The notes beneath the pieces are model-generated. The model worked only from the letters and a program-made list of their open reading frames with translations. It was not told the origin of the DNA and made no database searches. A DNA stretch of 64,000 nucleotides, from positions 1-64,000 of the forward strand of contig WYBM01000044.1 in assembly GCA_011525915.1 (NCBI GenBank), written 5' to 3'. The translations under genes and the position numbers were made by a program. Source of the DNA: Ardenticatenaceae bacterium (GTDB taxonomy: Bacteria > Chloroflexota > Anaerolineae > Promineifilales > Promineifilaceae). Shown one piece after another: positions 52,294-61,500 of the stretch; the first letter of the stretch is position 1; every line of letters begins with the position of its first letter.

Positions 52294-52948
52294 TCAAGCC
52301 TGTACGGATTGCCTCGATTAAACAGGCGGTAATGTTTTTAACACCTACACGTTTGAACAGTTCGCTTAAGCGATTCTTTAATGTGCCTTCTGAAATTCCT
52401 AATTGCTCAGCATGTTCTGCATAGGTCAAGTTCGGCTGTTCAACAATGGCCAACAGAATTTGCTTTTGTCGCCGCGTAATTAAACCATCCTTCATGACTG
52501 TATCGCGGGCAAATAAACGTTCACTAATGCCTTTTGAGAAGTAAAACCCCCCTTGATGAACGGTGCGGATCGCTCGTGGTAATGACAGGGTTAATGCGTC
52601 TGACTTAAGCAGATAGCCATTGACCCCACGTGTAATACCAACTTCCAGAAGCGCTTGAGAGAGGTGCTGGGAAACGATGATGATCGAGGTTTCTTGGAAA
52701 AATTGGCGCATTTTGCGAATGGAAGGAATGAGTTGGAACCGTTCGGAATCAGCTGTCTGTGACTGGGGCATTTCAATATCCAAAAGCAGTACATCAGGGC
52801 GATGCTGGCGTACAAGTTCAATGACCTCATCGCCTACAGAGCCTTCTGCAAGAAACAACAGCCCCTCTGCAGTTTCAATTTGGTAACGAATTGCCTGGCG
52901 AATAAGCGGATGATCGTCAACACATACAACTGTAATAGGTGTACTCAT
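52277..52948 (-). CDS. comA: NarL/ComA-type response regulator
   Basis: A 223-aa two-domain regulator. The receiver domain has the acidic pair Asp11/Asp12, phospho-acceptor Asp57 in LLLDIEMP and a conserved Lys in YLLKSDA. The C-terminal LuxR-type helix-turn-helix reads LTYAEHAEQLGISEGTLKNRLSELFKRVGV. Length matches ComA (214 aa). It is encoded tail-to-tail with the kinase gene, unlike Bacillus where comA follows comP on the same strand. Cognate to the kinase by adjacency and by the HisKA_3/NarL pairing rule. Probable targets are the dyads near 48350-48396 and hence the biosynthetic operon. No good ribosome site is visible before the ATG. Confidence 0.8.
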   Translation of the reverse strand: MSTPITVVCVDDHPLIRQAIRYQIETAEGLLFLAEGSVGDEVIELVRQHRPDVLLLDIEMPQSQTADSERFQLIPSIRKMRQFFQETSIIIVSQHLSQALLEVGITRGVNGYLLKSDALTLSLPRAIRTVHQGGFYFSKGISERLFARDTVMKDGLITRRQKQILLAIVEQPNLTYAEHAEQLGISEGTLKNRLSELFKRVGVKNITACLIEAIRTGLISLPD

Positions 52949-53308
52949 AAGGCTATAGGGAGTGTTTTATACCAATAAGGATGAATGGAGTGTACTCAAA
53001 TGAAGCTCTAACTATCCAGAATCTAAGCTGTCATACGATTGTTGTGAGACAAAACTATTGTTTCACCCCACAAGTGTTGCCAGATACATACATGGTGGTG
53101 AGATACTTTAACTTAAGCAAACCTCCATCGGGTAAAGCCAACAGAGGGGATTTGCTTCAGTAGTAGAAACTAAATATTTATATGGATTTTGCCTGCAAAC
53201 TATTGGACACACATTGCTGCTAAATCTATAATGGCGAGCATTGTAACAAATTTTGCTTTCACTGGTCAATGTCGGATTGTCGGGCGTGAGTCATGAGGGG
53301 TGGGTTCC
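52949..53308. other. 360-bp intergenic stretch without a supported gene
   Basis: AT-richer than its surroundings and upstream of the response-regulator gene. On the minus strand TATAAA lies about 20 bases before the regulator ATG, which could give a very short leader. GTGTACTCA occurs at 52939-52947 (over the regulator start codon) and again at 52990-52998, the latter within the dyad GAGT-GT-ACTC. On the plus strand TTGGAC-N18-TATAAT near 53200 resembles a promoter but faces the end of an antisense gene. No RNA gene recognised. Confidence 0.35.
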
Positions 53309-53833
53309 TCACTGCACAAAATCTTTTTCTCCAGCATAGATGGGAATTTTTAACCAATTCTCACGAGGGGGAAGGGGACAGCTGTAGCTTTCCTGGTAGG
53401 CGCAATACGGGTTATAAGCAAAGTTGAAGTCGACACGGATTTTATTGGCCAACACTTGTTCCAGGCCTGGGCGCTGGCTGTCCAGGTAACGGCCGGCGCC
53501 GTAGGTTTCACGGCCGTTTGTCGCATCCCTGAATGGCAGGAACAAGCCGTGCCCGTCACTGTAAATGGTCAGGCTGGCCGCCTGCCCGTTTATGGTGAAT
53601 GTGAAACGGCCCCAACGACGAAACGGCCGTGTCTCCCCCGTGCTTGTCTCCATGTCCATCGCTGGCTCCATCGCCGAGAAACGTTCCACATCTGCCTCAA
53701 AAACCAGGTCGTCATTCTGGGCAAAATAAGGCAGGCCCTTAAACGCAGCCTGCTGCTTATTGTCTAGCGGCGATTGTGGGTGATGCCCCATAAAGTCATC
53801 TATCTGCTGCCGGAAGTGGGCTAATTCACTCAT
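53309..53833 (-). CDS. DUF1684 family protein
   Basis: A 174-aa cytoplasmic protein with the clear DUF1684 core: FRDATNGRETYGAGRYLD followed by VDFNFAYNPYCAYQESYSCPLPPRENWLKIPI. The family is widespread and its biochemical role is not established to my knowledge. The ATG at 53833 is supported by AAGGAG upstream; an open frame extends 19 codons further without a ribosome site. It stands alone between the regulator gene and the serine hydrolase gene. Confidence 0.88.
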   Translation of the reverse strand: MSELAHFRQQIDDFMGHHPQSPLDNKQQAAFKGLPYFAQNDDLVFEADVERFSAMEPAMDMETSTGETRPFRRWGRFTFTINGQAASLTIYSDGHGLFLPFRDATNGRETYGAGRYLDSQRPGLEQVLANKIRVDFNFAYNPYCAYQESYSCPLPPRENWLKIPIYAGEKDFVQ

Positions 53834-53937
53834 GATGTGCTCCTTGTTATAACATCCATCATGGGTGAGCTGCATAATCAGGTTATCCATGACGGTTCAC
53901 GGTTTACAGCATTAAGATGCGCCTGTTTGGCCGCTTC

Positions 53938-55341
53938 TTACGGCTGCAGGGCGGCCCGAACAGCAACAATGGCCGCCGGATCATACAGCAGCCAGCGGGC
54001 AAATTCATCGTGGGGCAGGGTGCTGCGCCAGGCCCGGTAGGTGCTGTTTGGCAGGTCGCGGAAGAAGAGCGCCACCACCACGGGCGTGTTTTCTCCCTGA
54101 GGATAGGCATAGTAGACGGTGGTGAGAATGCCCGGCAGCGAGCCGTTTTTATAGCCCAGGTTGCTGAACAACACCTGGTTGTCAGGGAAGACCATAGGCC
54201 ATTCCAGATATTTACGGGCCAGGAAACTACTGTCAGGGCTGCTGAGGCCGTTTTGGGCCAGGCGGGCCATCAAGTTAGCATAGTCACGCGGGCTGCCGTG
54301 AGCGTTCAGGCTGTGACTAAAGAGGTGCTGCACCTCTACCGAAGGGCGGCGGGTACGGCCGTGCCATATTCGTTCTTCTTCCCGAAAAGCAGTGTCATGC
54401 ACATAGGCGTCCGTGAGCCGGCTGGCTTCACGCCCGTAGGCCGTCGGGTTGTCCAGGTAAGCCCGGATGGCGGTCGCATCGCTGGGGGCGTTACGGGTGT
54501 GATTACCCATCGCCATAAACTGGCCTACCCACGGGCAGGGTGCAGTCTGGCTGGTGAGTGCCATAGCCACGGCCGTGGCCTCTATGGCTTCCTGCCCTAA
54601 CAACCCCTGCAAATAATCTGCAGCAGCATTGGAACTGTGCCGAATCATCATCCAGGGTACCTCCTCCAGACGTACCTGTGGCGGATCACCCTCCAAAAGC
54701 CCCTTGTCTTCCAGTTCCATCAGGGCCCGGTCGTGTGCCCACAGGTCATAACCGGGTAAATGGTAAACATCAAGATCAGCTGTTGTGACGTACCCGGCGG
54801 CGTTTACCTGCCCATTGGTCACGGCTTCTACGTAGGCCACCAGGGAAATCACTTTGACCACCGAGGCCAGAGGCATTTGCATGTCGGCGTTTAAGTAGAC
54901 ACCATTGGCCTCATCGCCGGCGCGGTAAACAACCAGGCCGACACTACCCGGATGCTGAAGTATATGCTGCCAGGCAGGCACGGCCGTGTCTGGCATGATG
55001 GCGCGCACAGCTTCCAGGGCAACGGCGTCTGGGGCCAGGGTGCTGACTGCCGGCGTCGTATGGGTGGGCAGCAGGGGCAGCCCCTGGCCGCAAGGTGTGG
55101 AGAGCGGGCCGGTGTAATACGGCGTGGCGGTGGCCGTAGGGGTGGGCGGTGTACTGGTGGGCAAGGGCGTCAGCGTAGCCGGCAAGGGCGTGGGTGATGA
55201 CGTGGGTAGGGGCGCGGCGGTGAACGCTTCTGGCGCGACCACCGGGGGAAACGCGGCCAGGGGTACGGTGGGTGGCTGTTGGCAGGCCAGCAGCAGGCTG
55301 ACCCCCAGTAGTGACAGGAAAAACGCTTTGTGTGGTGCCAT
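53938..55341 (-). CDS. Class A beta-lactamase-like serine hydrolase lipoprotein
   Basis: A 467-aa exported protein. The signal peptide ends in the lipobox LLAC, so it should be membrane anchored. A Pro/Thr-rich linker spans about residues 25-90. The catalytic domain has SVVK near residue 168 (SxxK), SSN in IRHSSNAAADYL (SxN equivalent) and YKNGSLPG where KTG-type motifs usually lie. The fold matches the beta-lactamase2/PBP-related family. Its length and linker fit a cell-wall-associated serine hydrolase more than a dedicated lactamase. It could confer beta-lactam tolerance, but this is not shown. No ribosome site is obvious. Confidence 0.8.
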   Translation of the reverse strand: MAPHKAFFLSLLGVSLLLACQQPPTVPLAAFPPVVAPEAFTAAPLPTSSPTPLPATLTPLPTSTPPTPTATATPYYTGPLSTPCGQGLPLLPTHTTPAVSTLAPDAVALEAVRAIMPDTAVPAWQHILQHPGSVGLVVYRAGDEANGVYLNADMQMPLASVVKVISLVAYVEAVTNGQVNAAGYVTTADLDVYHLPGYDLWAHDRALMELEDKGLLEGDPPQVRLEEVPWMMIRHSSNAAADYLQGLLGQEAIEATAVAMALTSQTAPCPWVGQFMAMGNHTRNAPSDATAIRAYLDNPTAYGREASRLTDAYVHDTAFREEERIWHGRTRRPSVEVQHLFSHSLNAHGSPRDYANLMARLAQNGLSSPDSSFLARKYLEWPMVFPDNQVLFSNLGYKNGSLPGILTTVYYAYPQGENTPVVVALFFRDLPNSTYRAWRSTLPHDEFARWLLYDPAAIVAVRAALQP

Positions 55342-55550
55342 GTGGCCAGATTGTAACGGCTGTAGCCATGCCGCTCAAACATTCGCCATAAATTCTCAGG
55401 GAATTTTTTGATGAAATGCTCCATTGCCGGTATAAATAGGGTGTCTTGTTTCTATAAGTGTTTCTGTGCTTTGTTTGCTGTGTAATCCACTTTTGTTGCC
55501 AGGCTGCCTGCCTGGTGAACCCTATCGCGGATTACCAGGAGGAGGTTGCC

Positions 55551-58001
55551 ATGTTTAAGCGTGTGTTTGTTTTGACAATTGGTACGACGCTGCCCTTGTT
55601 GGTGCTGGTGTTTTTCCTGGCCCGGCACATAGAGGCAGCCGGCAGCCCGGCGGTGCTGATCGACGCCGTCTTGTATGATGGGTACGAAGCGAGTGACGCC
55701 GATGAAGCCGTGCGCCTGCGTAACGTGAGCGACGGCGAGGTTGATCTGTCTGGCTGGCAGTTAAATGACGGCGAAAGTGCTACGGCCGTGATTCCCATAA
55801 CCACACCATTAGCGGCCGGCCAGGCCATCTGGCTGGCGAAGAATGGCCTGGCCTTCCAACGCCAGTTTGGCTTTGCACCTGATTGGGAGCGTCATGACAC
55901 TCTGCCTGACGTGCCCAACTTGGCCGGTTCCTGGCCCAGCTTTTCTAACACCGGTGACCAGGTGCTGCTGCTGGATGCGGCCGGTAACCTGGTCGACTGC
56001 CTGGCGTATGAGACCAACCCGGGTAATGATTGTGGCAGCGCCTGGAGCGGCCCGGCGGTGCAGCCCTATCGCCCCAGCACGGCCTTTGCCAGCGAGGGCC
56101 AAATCCTTTACCGGGCCCGTCATCAGCAAACGGGCCAGCCCATACCAGATACGGATACTGCCGCCGATTGGGCCCAGGGCAGGGATGATCACATTAACGG
56201 CCGTAAAGTGATGTACCCAGGCTGGGACCTGGAAGCGTTTTTCTGGACGGCGCAGGTCACAGAAACGGCCGTGCTTACCATTGCCATTGCCCCAGATAAT
56301 GCCTATGAAGCCATCGTCAGCCAGATCAACAGTGCACAGACAACCATTCAAATTGAAACCCAAACGTTTGAAAACCTGGCCATTGCCCAGGCCTTGTTGG
56401 CGGCGCGCAGCCGCGGGGTGGCGGTAACAGTGCTCATGGAAGCAGAACCAGCTGGCGGTGTTCATGACCAGGAGCGGTACATTTGCATGTTATTGGCCCA
56501 AGCGGGCGGCCAGTGCTGGTTCATGTTCACTGAAAGCAGCCTGGATATTTTTGATCGGTACACGTACCTCCACGCCAAATTTATCCTCATCGATGGTGAA
56601 CGTGTCATCATCTCCAGCGAAAACCTTAGCCCGCGCAGCCTGCCCGATGATGCTAAACACGATGGCACCTGGGGGCGGCGTGGCGTGGTCCTCATCACCG
56701 ATGCGCCGGGGGTGGTTGGCCATGTGCAGTCCATTTTTGACCATGATTTTGACCCGGTGACCCACGTTGATATCACCGGCACACATGTCATTGGCGCGCC
56801 ACCACCCAATTTTGTGCCCATCACCGCCACTGGCGGCACAACATACACAGTGCGGTATCCGGTACCAGTGGCTGTGCATGGAACTTTTGCTTTTGAGTTG
56901 GTACAGTCGCCAGAAAACAGCCTGCGTGACCAGGATGCCTTGTTGGGGATGATCAACCGAGCCGGGGCCGGGGATGTGGTCTTGATGCAGCAGTTGGAAG
57001 AACGGCCGTATTGGGGCTCTTCTCTTTCTAACCCTACGGCTGATCCCAATCCACGCCTGGAAGCGGCCATCGCAGCTGCCCGGCGCGGCGCCATGGTGCG
57101 CCTGATGCTGGATAGTTATTTTGATACGGGTAATCCCATCAGCAATACCGCTACTTGTAATTATGTCAACACTACAGCGGCCGCTGAATCTTTAGATCTC
57201 ATATGTAAGCTGGGCAACCCGGCGGGTGAAGGCATTCATAACAAGATGGTACTGGTGCGGGCCAACGGCCGTGGGTACAGTCACGTTGGCAGTCTTAACG
57301 GCTCTGAGCTCTCCAGCAAAGGGAACCGTGAGCTGGCTTTGCAGGTGCAGTCAGACGCCGCTTATAGTTATCTGGCGCATATGTTCTGGCAAGATTGGGG
57401 CTACTTTGTTTACATACCGGTTATCTTTCACCATTATGTGCCGCCGGCGCAGTATGTCCTTATCAGTGAAGTTTTATATAACCCCGGCGGCGCCCAGGAT
57501 GATACAGAATTTATTGAGCTGGTGAACCCCACCAACCAGACTATTGACCTGAGCCATTACAGTCTGGGAGATGCGGTAAGCCCCGCTGACTTCGAAGATG
57601 TGCGTCGTTTTCCGGCGGGCACCCAGCTGGGACCTGGCCAGGTCCTGGTTGTAGCCGTAGCAGCCACCGCTTTCCGGGCAGAATTTGGCATTGACCCGGA
57701 CTTTGAAATTCTGAGCACTGACCCGCTTGTCCCTGATATGATTGATGACCTTGCCTGGGGCGATCCAGCCGCTTTTTTGCGGCTGGGCAACATGGGGGAT
57801 GAAGTCATTTTGCGTAATGCCACCGATCTGGTGGTAGACGCTGTCGCGTATGGTGATGGCGGCTTTCCTGGCACTATCTCGTGTGGCCTGGCGCCATCGG
57901 CAAACATCAGCTTAGAGCGTTATCCTCATTGGCGTGACACTGACGATTGCCTGGCAGATTTTCGTGAGTGGGCATTCCCAAACCCTGGTATGTTACCCTG
58001 A
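55551..58001 (+). CDS. Secreted lamin-tail/phospholipase D-like protein
   Basis: An 816-aa exported protein starting at the ATG after a very strong ribosome site (AGGAGGAGG). The signal segment is at residues 3-28. A lamin-tail domain (about 32-140) is followed by two PLD-like halves. The first has an intact HKD motif (HAKFILID), while the second reads HNKMVLVR with Arg in place of the final Asp. Next come FVYIPVIFHH, a surface motif shared with other secreted proteins here, and a second lamin-tail domain (about 640-780, ISEVLYNPGGAQDDTEFIELVNP). LTD-PLD fusions are known in bacteria as extracellular nucleases or lipases; activity here is uncertain because of the altered second motif. Confidence 0.82.
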   Translation: MFKRVFVLTIGTTLPLLVLVFFLARHIEAAGSPAVLIDAVLYDGYEASDADEAVRLRNVSDGEVDLSGWQLNDGESATAVIPITTPLAAGQAIWLAKNGLAFQRQFGFAPDWERHDTLPDVPNLAGSWPSFSNTGDQVLLLDAAGNLVDCLAYETNPGNDCGSAWSGPAVQPYRPSTAFASEGQILYRARHQQTGQPIPDTDTAADWAQGRDDHINGRKVMYPGWDLEAFFWTAQVTETAVLTIAIAPDNAYEAIVSQINSAQTTIQIETQTFENLAIAQALLAARSRGVAVTVLMEAEPAGGVHDQERYICMLLAQAGGQCWFMFTESSLDIFDRYTYLHAKFILIDGERVIISSENLSPRSLPDDAKHDGTWGRRGVVLITDAPGVVGHVQSIFDHDFDPVTHVDITGTHVIGAPPPNFVPITATGGTTYTVRYPVPVAVHGTFAFELVQSPENSLRDQDALLGMINRAGAGDVVLMQQLEERPYWGSSLSNPTADPNPRLEAAIAAARRGAMVRLMLDSYFDTGNPISNTATCNYVNTTAAAESLDLICKLGNPAGEGIHNKMVLVRANGRGYSHVGSLNGSELSSKGNRELALQVQSDAAYSYLAHMFWQDWGYFVYIPVIFHHYVPPAQYVLISEVLYNPGGAQDDTEFIELVNPTNQTIDLSHYSLGDAVSPADFEDVRRFPAGTQLGPGQVLVVAVAATAFRAEFGIDPDFEILSTDPLVPDMIDDLAWGDPAAFLRLGNMGDEVILRNATDLVVDAVAYGDGGFPGTISCGLAPSANISLERYPHWRDTDDCLADFREWAFPNPGMLP

Positions 58002-58006
58002 TGTAT

Positions 58007-58032
58007 AAAAGCCTGCCGCAAGGCAGGCTTTT
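58007..58032. terminator. Bidirectional intrinsic terminator
   Basis: AAAAGCCTGCC, loop GCAA and GGCAGGCTTTT form a perfect 11-bp stem closed by A-runs and T-runs, so it works in both directions. It lies 5 bases after the stop of the lamin-tail/PLD gene and 36 bases beyond the end of the convergent lasso-type peptide gene. Confidence 0.85.
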
Positions 58033-58068
58033 GTCGACCACAATGTAAGTTTATAGCGTGTGTATAAG

Positions 58069-58248
58069 TTAGTCGTCACCAAACAGATCGGCGGGGTCAG
58101 CCACATTCCCCTCCCCTGCATCAGGTGCGATCAAAGGCGAACCAGCGCGGGTACTTATTTTGCCTTTATAGATAATGGTGGGGGGTTCATAAGGGACATG
58201 GCTGTCCTTCTTCTCGTTTTGACCATCATGCCCACATGAGTTTTTCAT
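58069..58248 (-). CDS. Orphan lasso-type RiPP precursor-like peptide
   Basis: A 59-aa peptide with an excellent ribosome site (AAGGAGGAGA). After a hydrophilic start it contains YEPPTIIYKGKISTRAG, matching the lasso leader recognition pattern YxxPx(L/I)xxxG...T closely. The Thr two places before the proposed core start (T-R then A-G-S-P) is also as expected. From that Ala, Asp falls at position 9 (position 8 if the core starts at Gly), right for a macrolactam ring. The tail ends DPADLFGDD. No lasso B (RRE/protease) or C (asparagine-synthetase-like cyclase) genes lie in the window, so the peptide is orphaned here or serves another purpose. Confidence 0.7.
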   Translation of the reverse strand: MKNSCGHDGQNEKKDSHVPYEPPTIIYKGKISTRAGSPLIAPDAGEGNVADPADLFGDD

Positions 58249-58469
58249 ACTTCTCCTCCTTAAGGAATGTATTACAATGGGATTGGCGTACCTTGTATTG
58301 TTGAGAGCCGCCACATAGGCAATACAGAGAAGGCACACGCTAAAATAAGTGATGTGTATAAAAAAAACGTAAAACTATTATCTTCAACTTATATGTTTGT
58401 GTCAACCTGACCAGACGCCTATTTGTATAATCGAAAAAACTTACAAACATCATGACGTGCTGAAAAATA

Positions 58470-58495
58470 ACGGCTGGCTTACATAAGCCAGCCGT
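58470..58495 (-). terminator. Intrinsic terminator of the ribonucleotide reductase gene
   Basis: ACGGCTGGCTTA and TAAGCCAGCCGT form a perfect 12-bp inverted repeat separated by two bases. On the minus strand the stem is followed by TTATTTTTC, giving the U-rich tail of an intrinsic terminator. It lies about 40 bases after the stop of the reductase gene. Confidence 0.8.
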
Positions 58496-58531
58496 ACCAA
58501 GCCAGATAATGCTCAAATCAGCCGCTTTTAC

Positions 58532-61500
58532 TTAAACATCGCAGCCACCGGCCAGGCAGGCCAGTTCCTGAGCGGCGGTGGTCAGGTCTTCTTCTTCATA
58601 CCGGTAAATCTTTGAAAAATCAATTTCTGGGAATTTGGCGGCTGCTTGTTCATACTCTTCCTGGCTTATTTCCATGTAAGGCATCTGGTCGTATTGAGCA
58701 TCAAAGGCTGGCAGAAATGCCATGCCGCCAACTTTGTCCTGATTTTCCCAAATCCAGCGGATAATGTCCAGTACTTCATTAGGTTGGTAAGTGATGGTGA
58801 CGCTGGGATTATGCTCTGTGTAATGGGTCTTGTTTTGCAACCAATAGTAACATTGTTCTAAAGCGGTGCGGTCATTACGAGTCACTGAGTCTGGCGGGGC
58901 TTTTACGGGGAAGTGGATGACCCAAGTGTTGGCGTTTTCTGGAGTCTGCCCATTTTCCGGGTCCATGGGTACGCCGGCGTCATTGAGTACTTTAAAAACA
59001 GGCGTATGTGCTCCCACACGGACATTGCGAATGTAGAAAGGGGCCCAACGGGCATGTAACCCGGAAGAAGAATCTACCAACTGTGATGAATTGCCAGAGG
59101 GTTTGACACAGGTAATAGAGACAGACTGGTTAATTCCCAGCGCATCGGCATAGAGTCGGTTGGTTTCTACCGCCACCTCACGTAATTTTGCCTGATTTTC
59201 AGGGTCTTGGACGGCAGGGCTGTCCATCTGGCCGTTCAAATCAACCCCTAACAATCGTTCTTCTTCGCAGTTTTTCTGCCACTCGCGCCGCAGGCCGGGG
59301 AAATAGGTGGCCATCGATTGGATGGTGCCGATGATGGTGGCCAGTTCCACCTTTTCTCTTAACGTTTCATAGGTATCGTCAGCGCGGGCGATGGCGCTGG
59401 TGAGGTTGCAGAATTGATACGGCCGTAAAATAATCTCGCCACAATTGTGAACATATAATCCGTTGGCGTCAAAGGCGTGAATCTCAGGGATCGTGCAATC
59501 ATAGACATCTTCATGACCAACCAGGGTAATAGACTTGATGTGAGCCACGAACCGCTCTCGGTCAGGTTTGCGTTGGTAAGCCGCTGCCTTATCTGCCAGC
59601 CGGGCAGCCTTTTCCGGATTTGAAAAGCCAATACGCTGCTGAAATATCTGGATATTGTCGTTAGCAATCACCAATTCATGTTGTGCTTCTGTCCAATGCT
59701 CCTTCACGCCGCCCTTGCCATCGGGCAAAGAACGGTAACCGGCTTCGCGGTGATTTTGGTAAATCGTGCTGTTAATACCCAACCGCAGTAACATGCGTTG
59801 TGCTGCCTGCAAAAGCTCCAGGTTGGATTGGACCAACCGCACACTTATGCCTTTGTCCTGGTTGCCCATCACGGCACCATCGGCATCGAACAGGCCACGC
59901 AGAAAACCGGCATAGAATGCACTGGACGTTTGCTCAATGGCTGGGGTTATCGTTTTAGCATCTATCGTCATGTTGTAACTGTCGGCGATCTGATTCAGGC
60001 CAGGGGAAGCCAGTTGCCAGTATTGGTTTGTTTTGTGATAGAAGGGTTGCAAATCGTTACGAGCCGGGACGTTGGCGGTTAAGACTGCATGGGCCATCTC
60101 TACCATCATTTGACTGCTTTCACCCTGGAAACGCAGCATGGCCTGATTGCTTTTGGTTTCGTGGCGGACAAATGCCCCATCACCAACCAGCAAGCCCAGC
60201 AGCCAGGCTGCGGCCGCTCCCTGATCGTTTGCCAGCCACACGGCTGAGCGTTGGTTGTGAAGCCGGATGCTGTCCCCAGGTTGTAATTCACCAACAGGCC
60301 GCCACGCTGTGTCTTGCTTTTTACCTGTCTGGGCAGCCACATACAAAATGGGGTGGTCGGCGGTGGCTTTGAGCGTATGTCCTTCTTCTGTCTCGATCAG
60401 ATACACTGGTTTGTGACCGGTATAGAAAAAGCCATCTTTTGTAGAGCGGTAAGCACGGCCGTTAACCAGTGCGGCAAAGGGCTCTGCCACTAAATCCTTT
60501 ACCTGCCGTGGCCCCGCTTGGGTCATCACCCAGGTGTCGGCGGTCACACAAGGATTGGTGCCAAAATCGGCCGCCTGCCGCCGTGCTGGCCGGTTCTCCA
60601 CAGCGGCCCGCCGGTTAAAAATACCCGGCTCACCCCGGCCTGATTCCACCATGTCCAACACAAAACGGGTAATTTCTGCCTGGTTCAGCTCACGATCAGG
60701 CCAGACAGCGGAATTATTGGCATTCCAACGCTGGCTGTTGCTGCGCCAGAAGTCGCCATCCTTGCAGTGGCGCATTTCCTGATCATCGTAATCAAAGAGG
60801 GAGATCATAGCCGTATTGTGTACAAGATAGCCTTCAGCTACAAAGGTGCTGCCGTCTTGAACTTCAAGATCATACGTATGGGCGCTGCCGCCATCTCGAA
60901 TCTCTACTACCTGGACGGGGACATAATGCGTCGCCTCCACCATCGTGGTAAGTGTGGCACTGTTCATGTTGGCATCTCGACTGCTTGGCCACTTATTCTT
61001 CCATGTAGCACGAGGTAGGTCATTTTTAACAAACCTGCCCGGTACGGTATAGCCAGCTTGTTTTCCGTGGCGTGATACCCATTCCCTGCTGGCATATGAG
61101 CCTAGCAAGCTTTCGGCTCTGTTCAACGCCAAAGCATCCTTGATAGAAACAACCCATTGCGCTTGCCAGCCCTGCTCTGTGGCCGGTCGCCGTACGCGAA
61201 CCTCGGCAATAATTCCTAAGGTAGCCAGTAGTTTAACCATGTCTCTGGCAAACGTCTCATAGACAGTGGCCACAACTGTAACTGGTCTATCTGTGTAACA
61301 GCCGTCACCGTCCATGACGCCCGCAATAAAAGCGGCCCGAATAGGGAGGGTGGCTTGCCACACCTCTTCTGGTATTTCAAGCGGCGCGTGGGGCTGTTTG
61401 TACTGGTACATCCAGCGAGCTATCTGACGATTATTTGAGCGGAGTTTGACGCAGTGTTCATGCTCCGCACTATGATCCTGAGCATGCAAGCCATGCTGCC

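Noticed and set aside
52939..52998. Direct repeat GTGTACTCA around the response-regulator start as an autoregulatory site
   Set aside because: A 9-bp repeat with one copy inside the coding start is weak evidence and not matched near other promoters.
52981..53163. A 60-codon open frame in the intergenic region next to the response regulator, considered as a second signal peptide
   Set aside because: No ribosome site and no precursor-like organisation; the sequence looks random.
53917..54600. A 227-codon open frame on the plus strand
   Set aside because: It lies antisense to the beta-lactamase-like gene, whose motifs and signal peptide are clear; its own translation has no recognisable family features or ribosome site.
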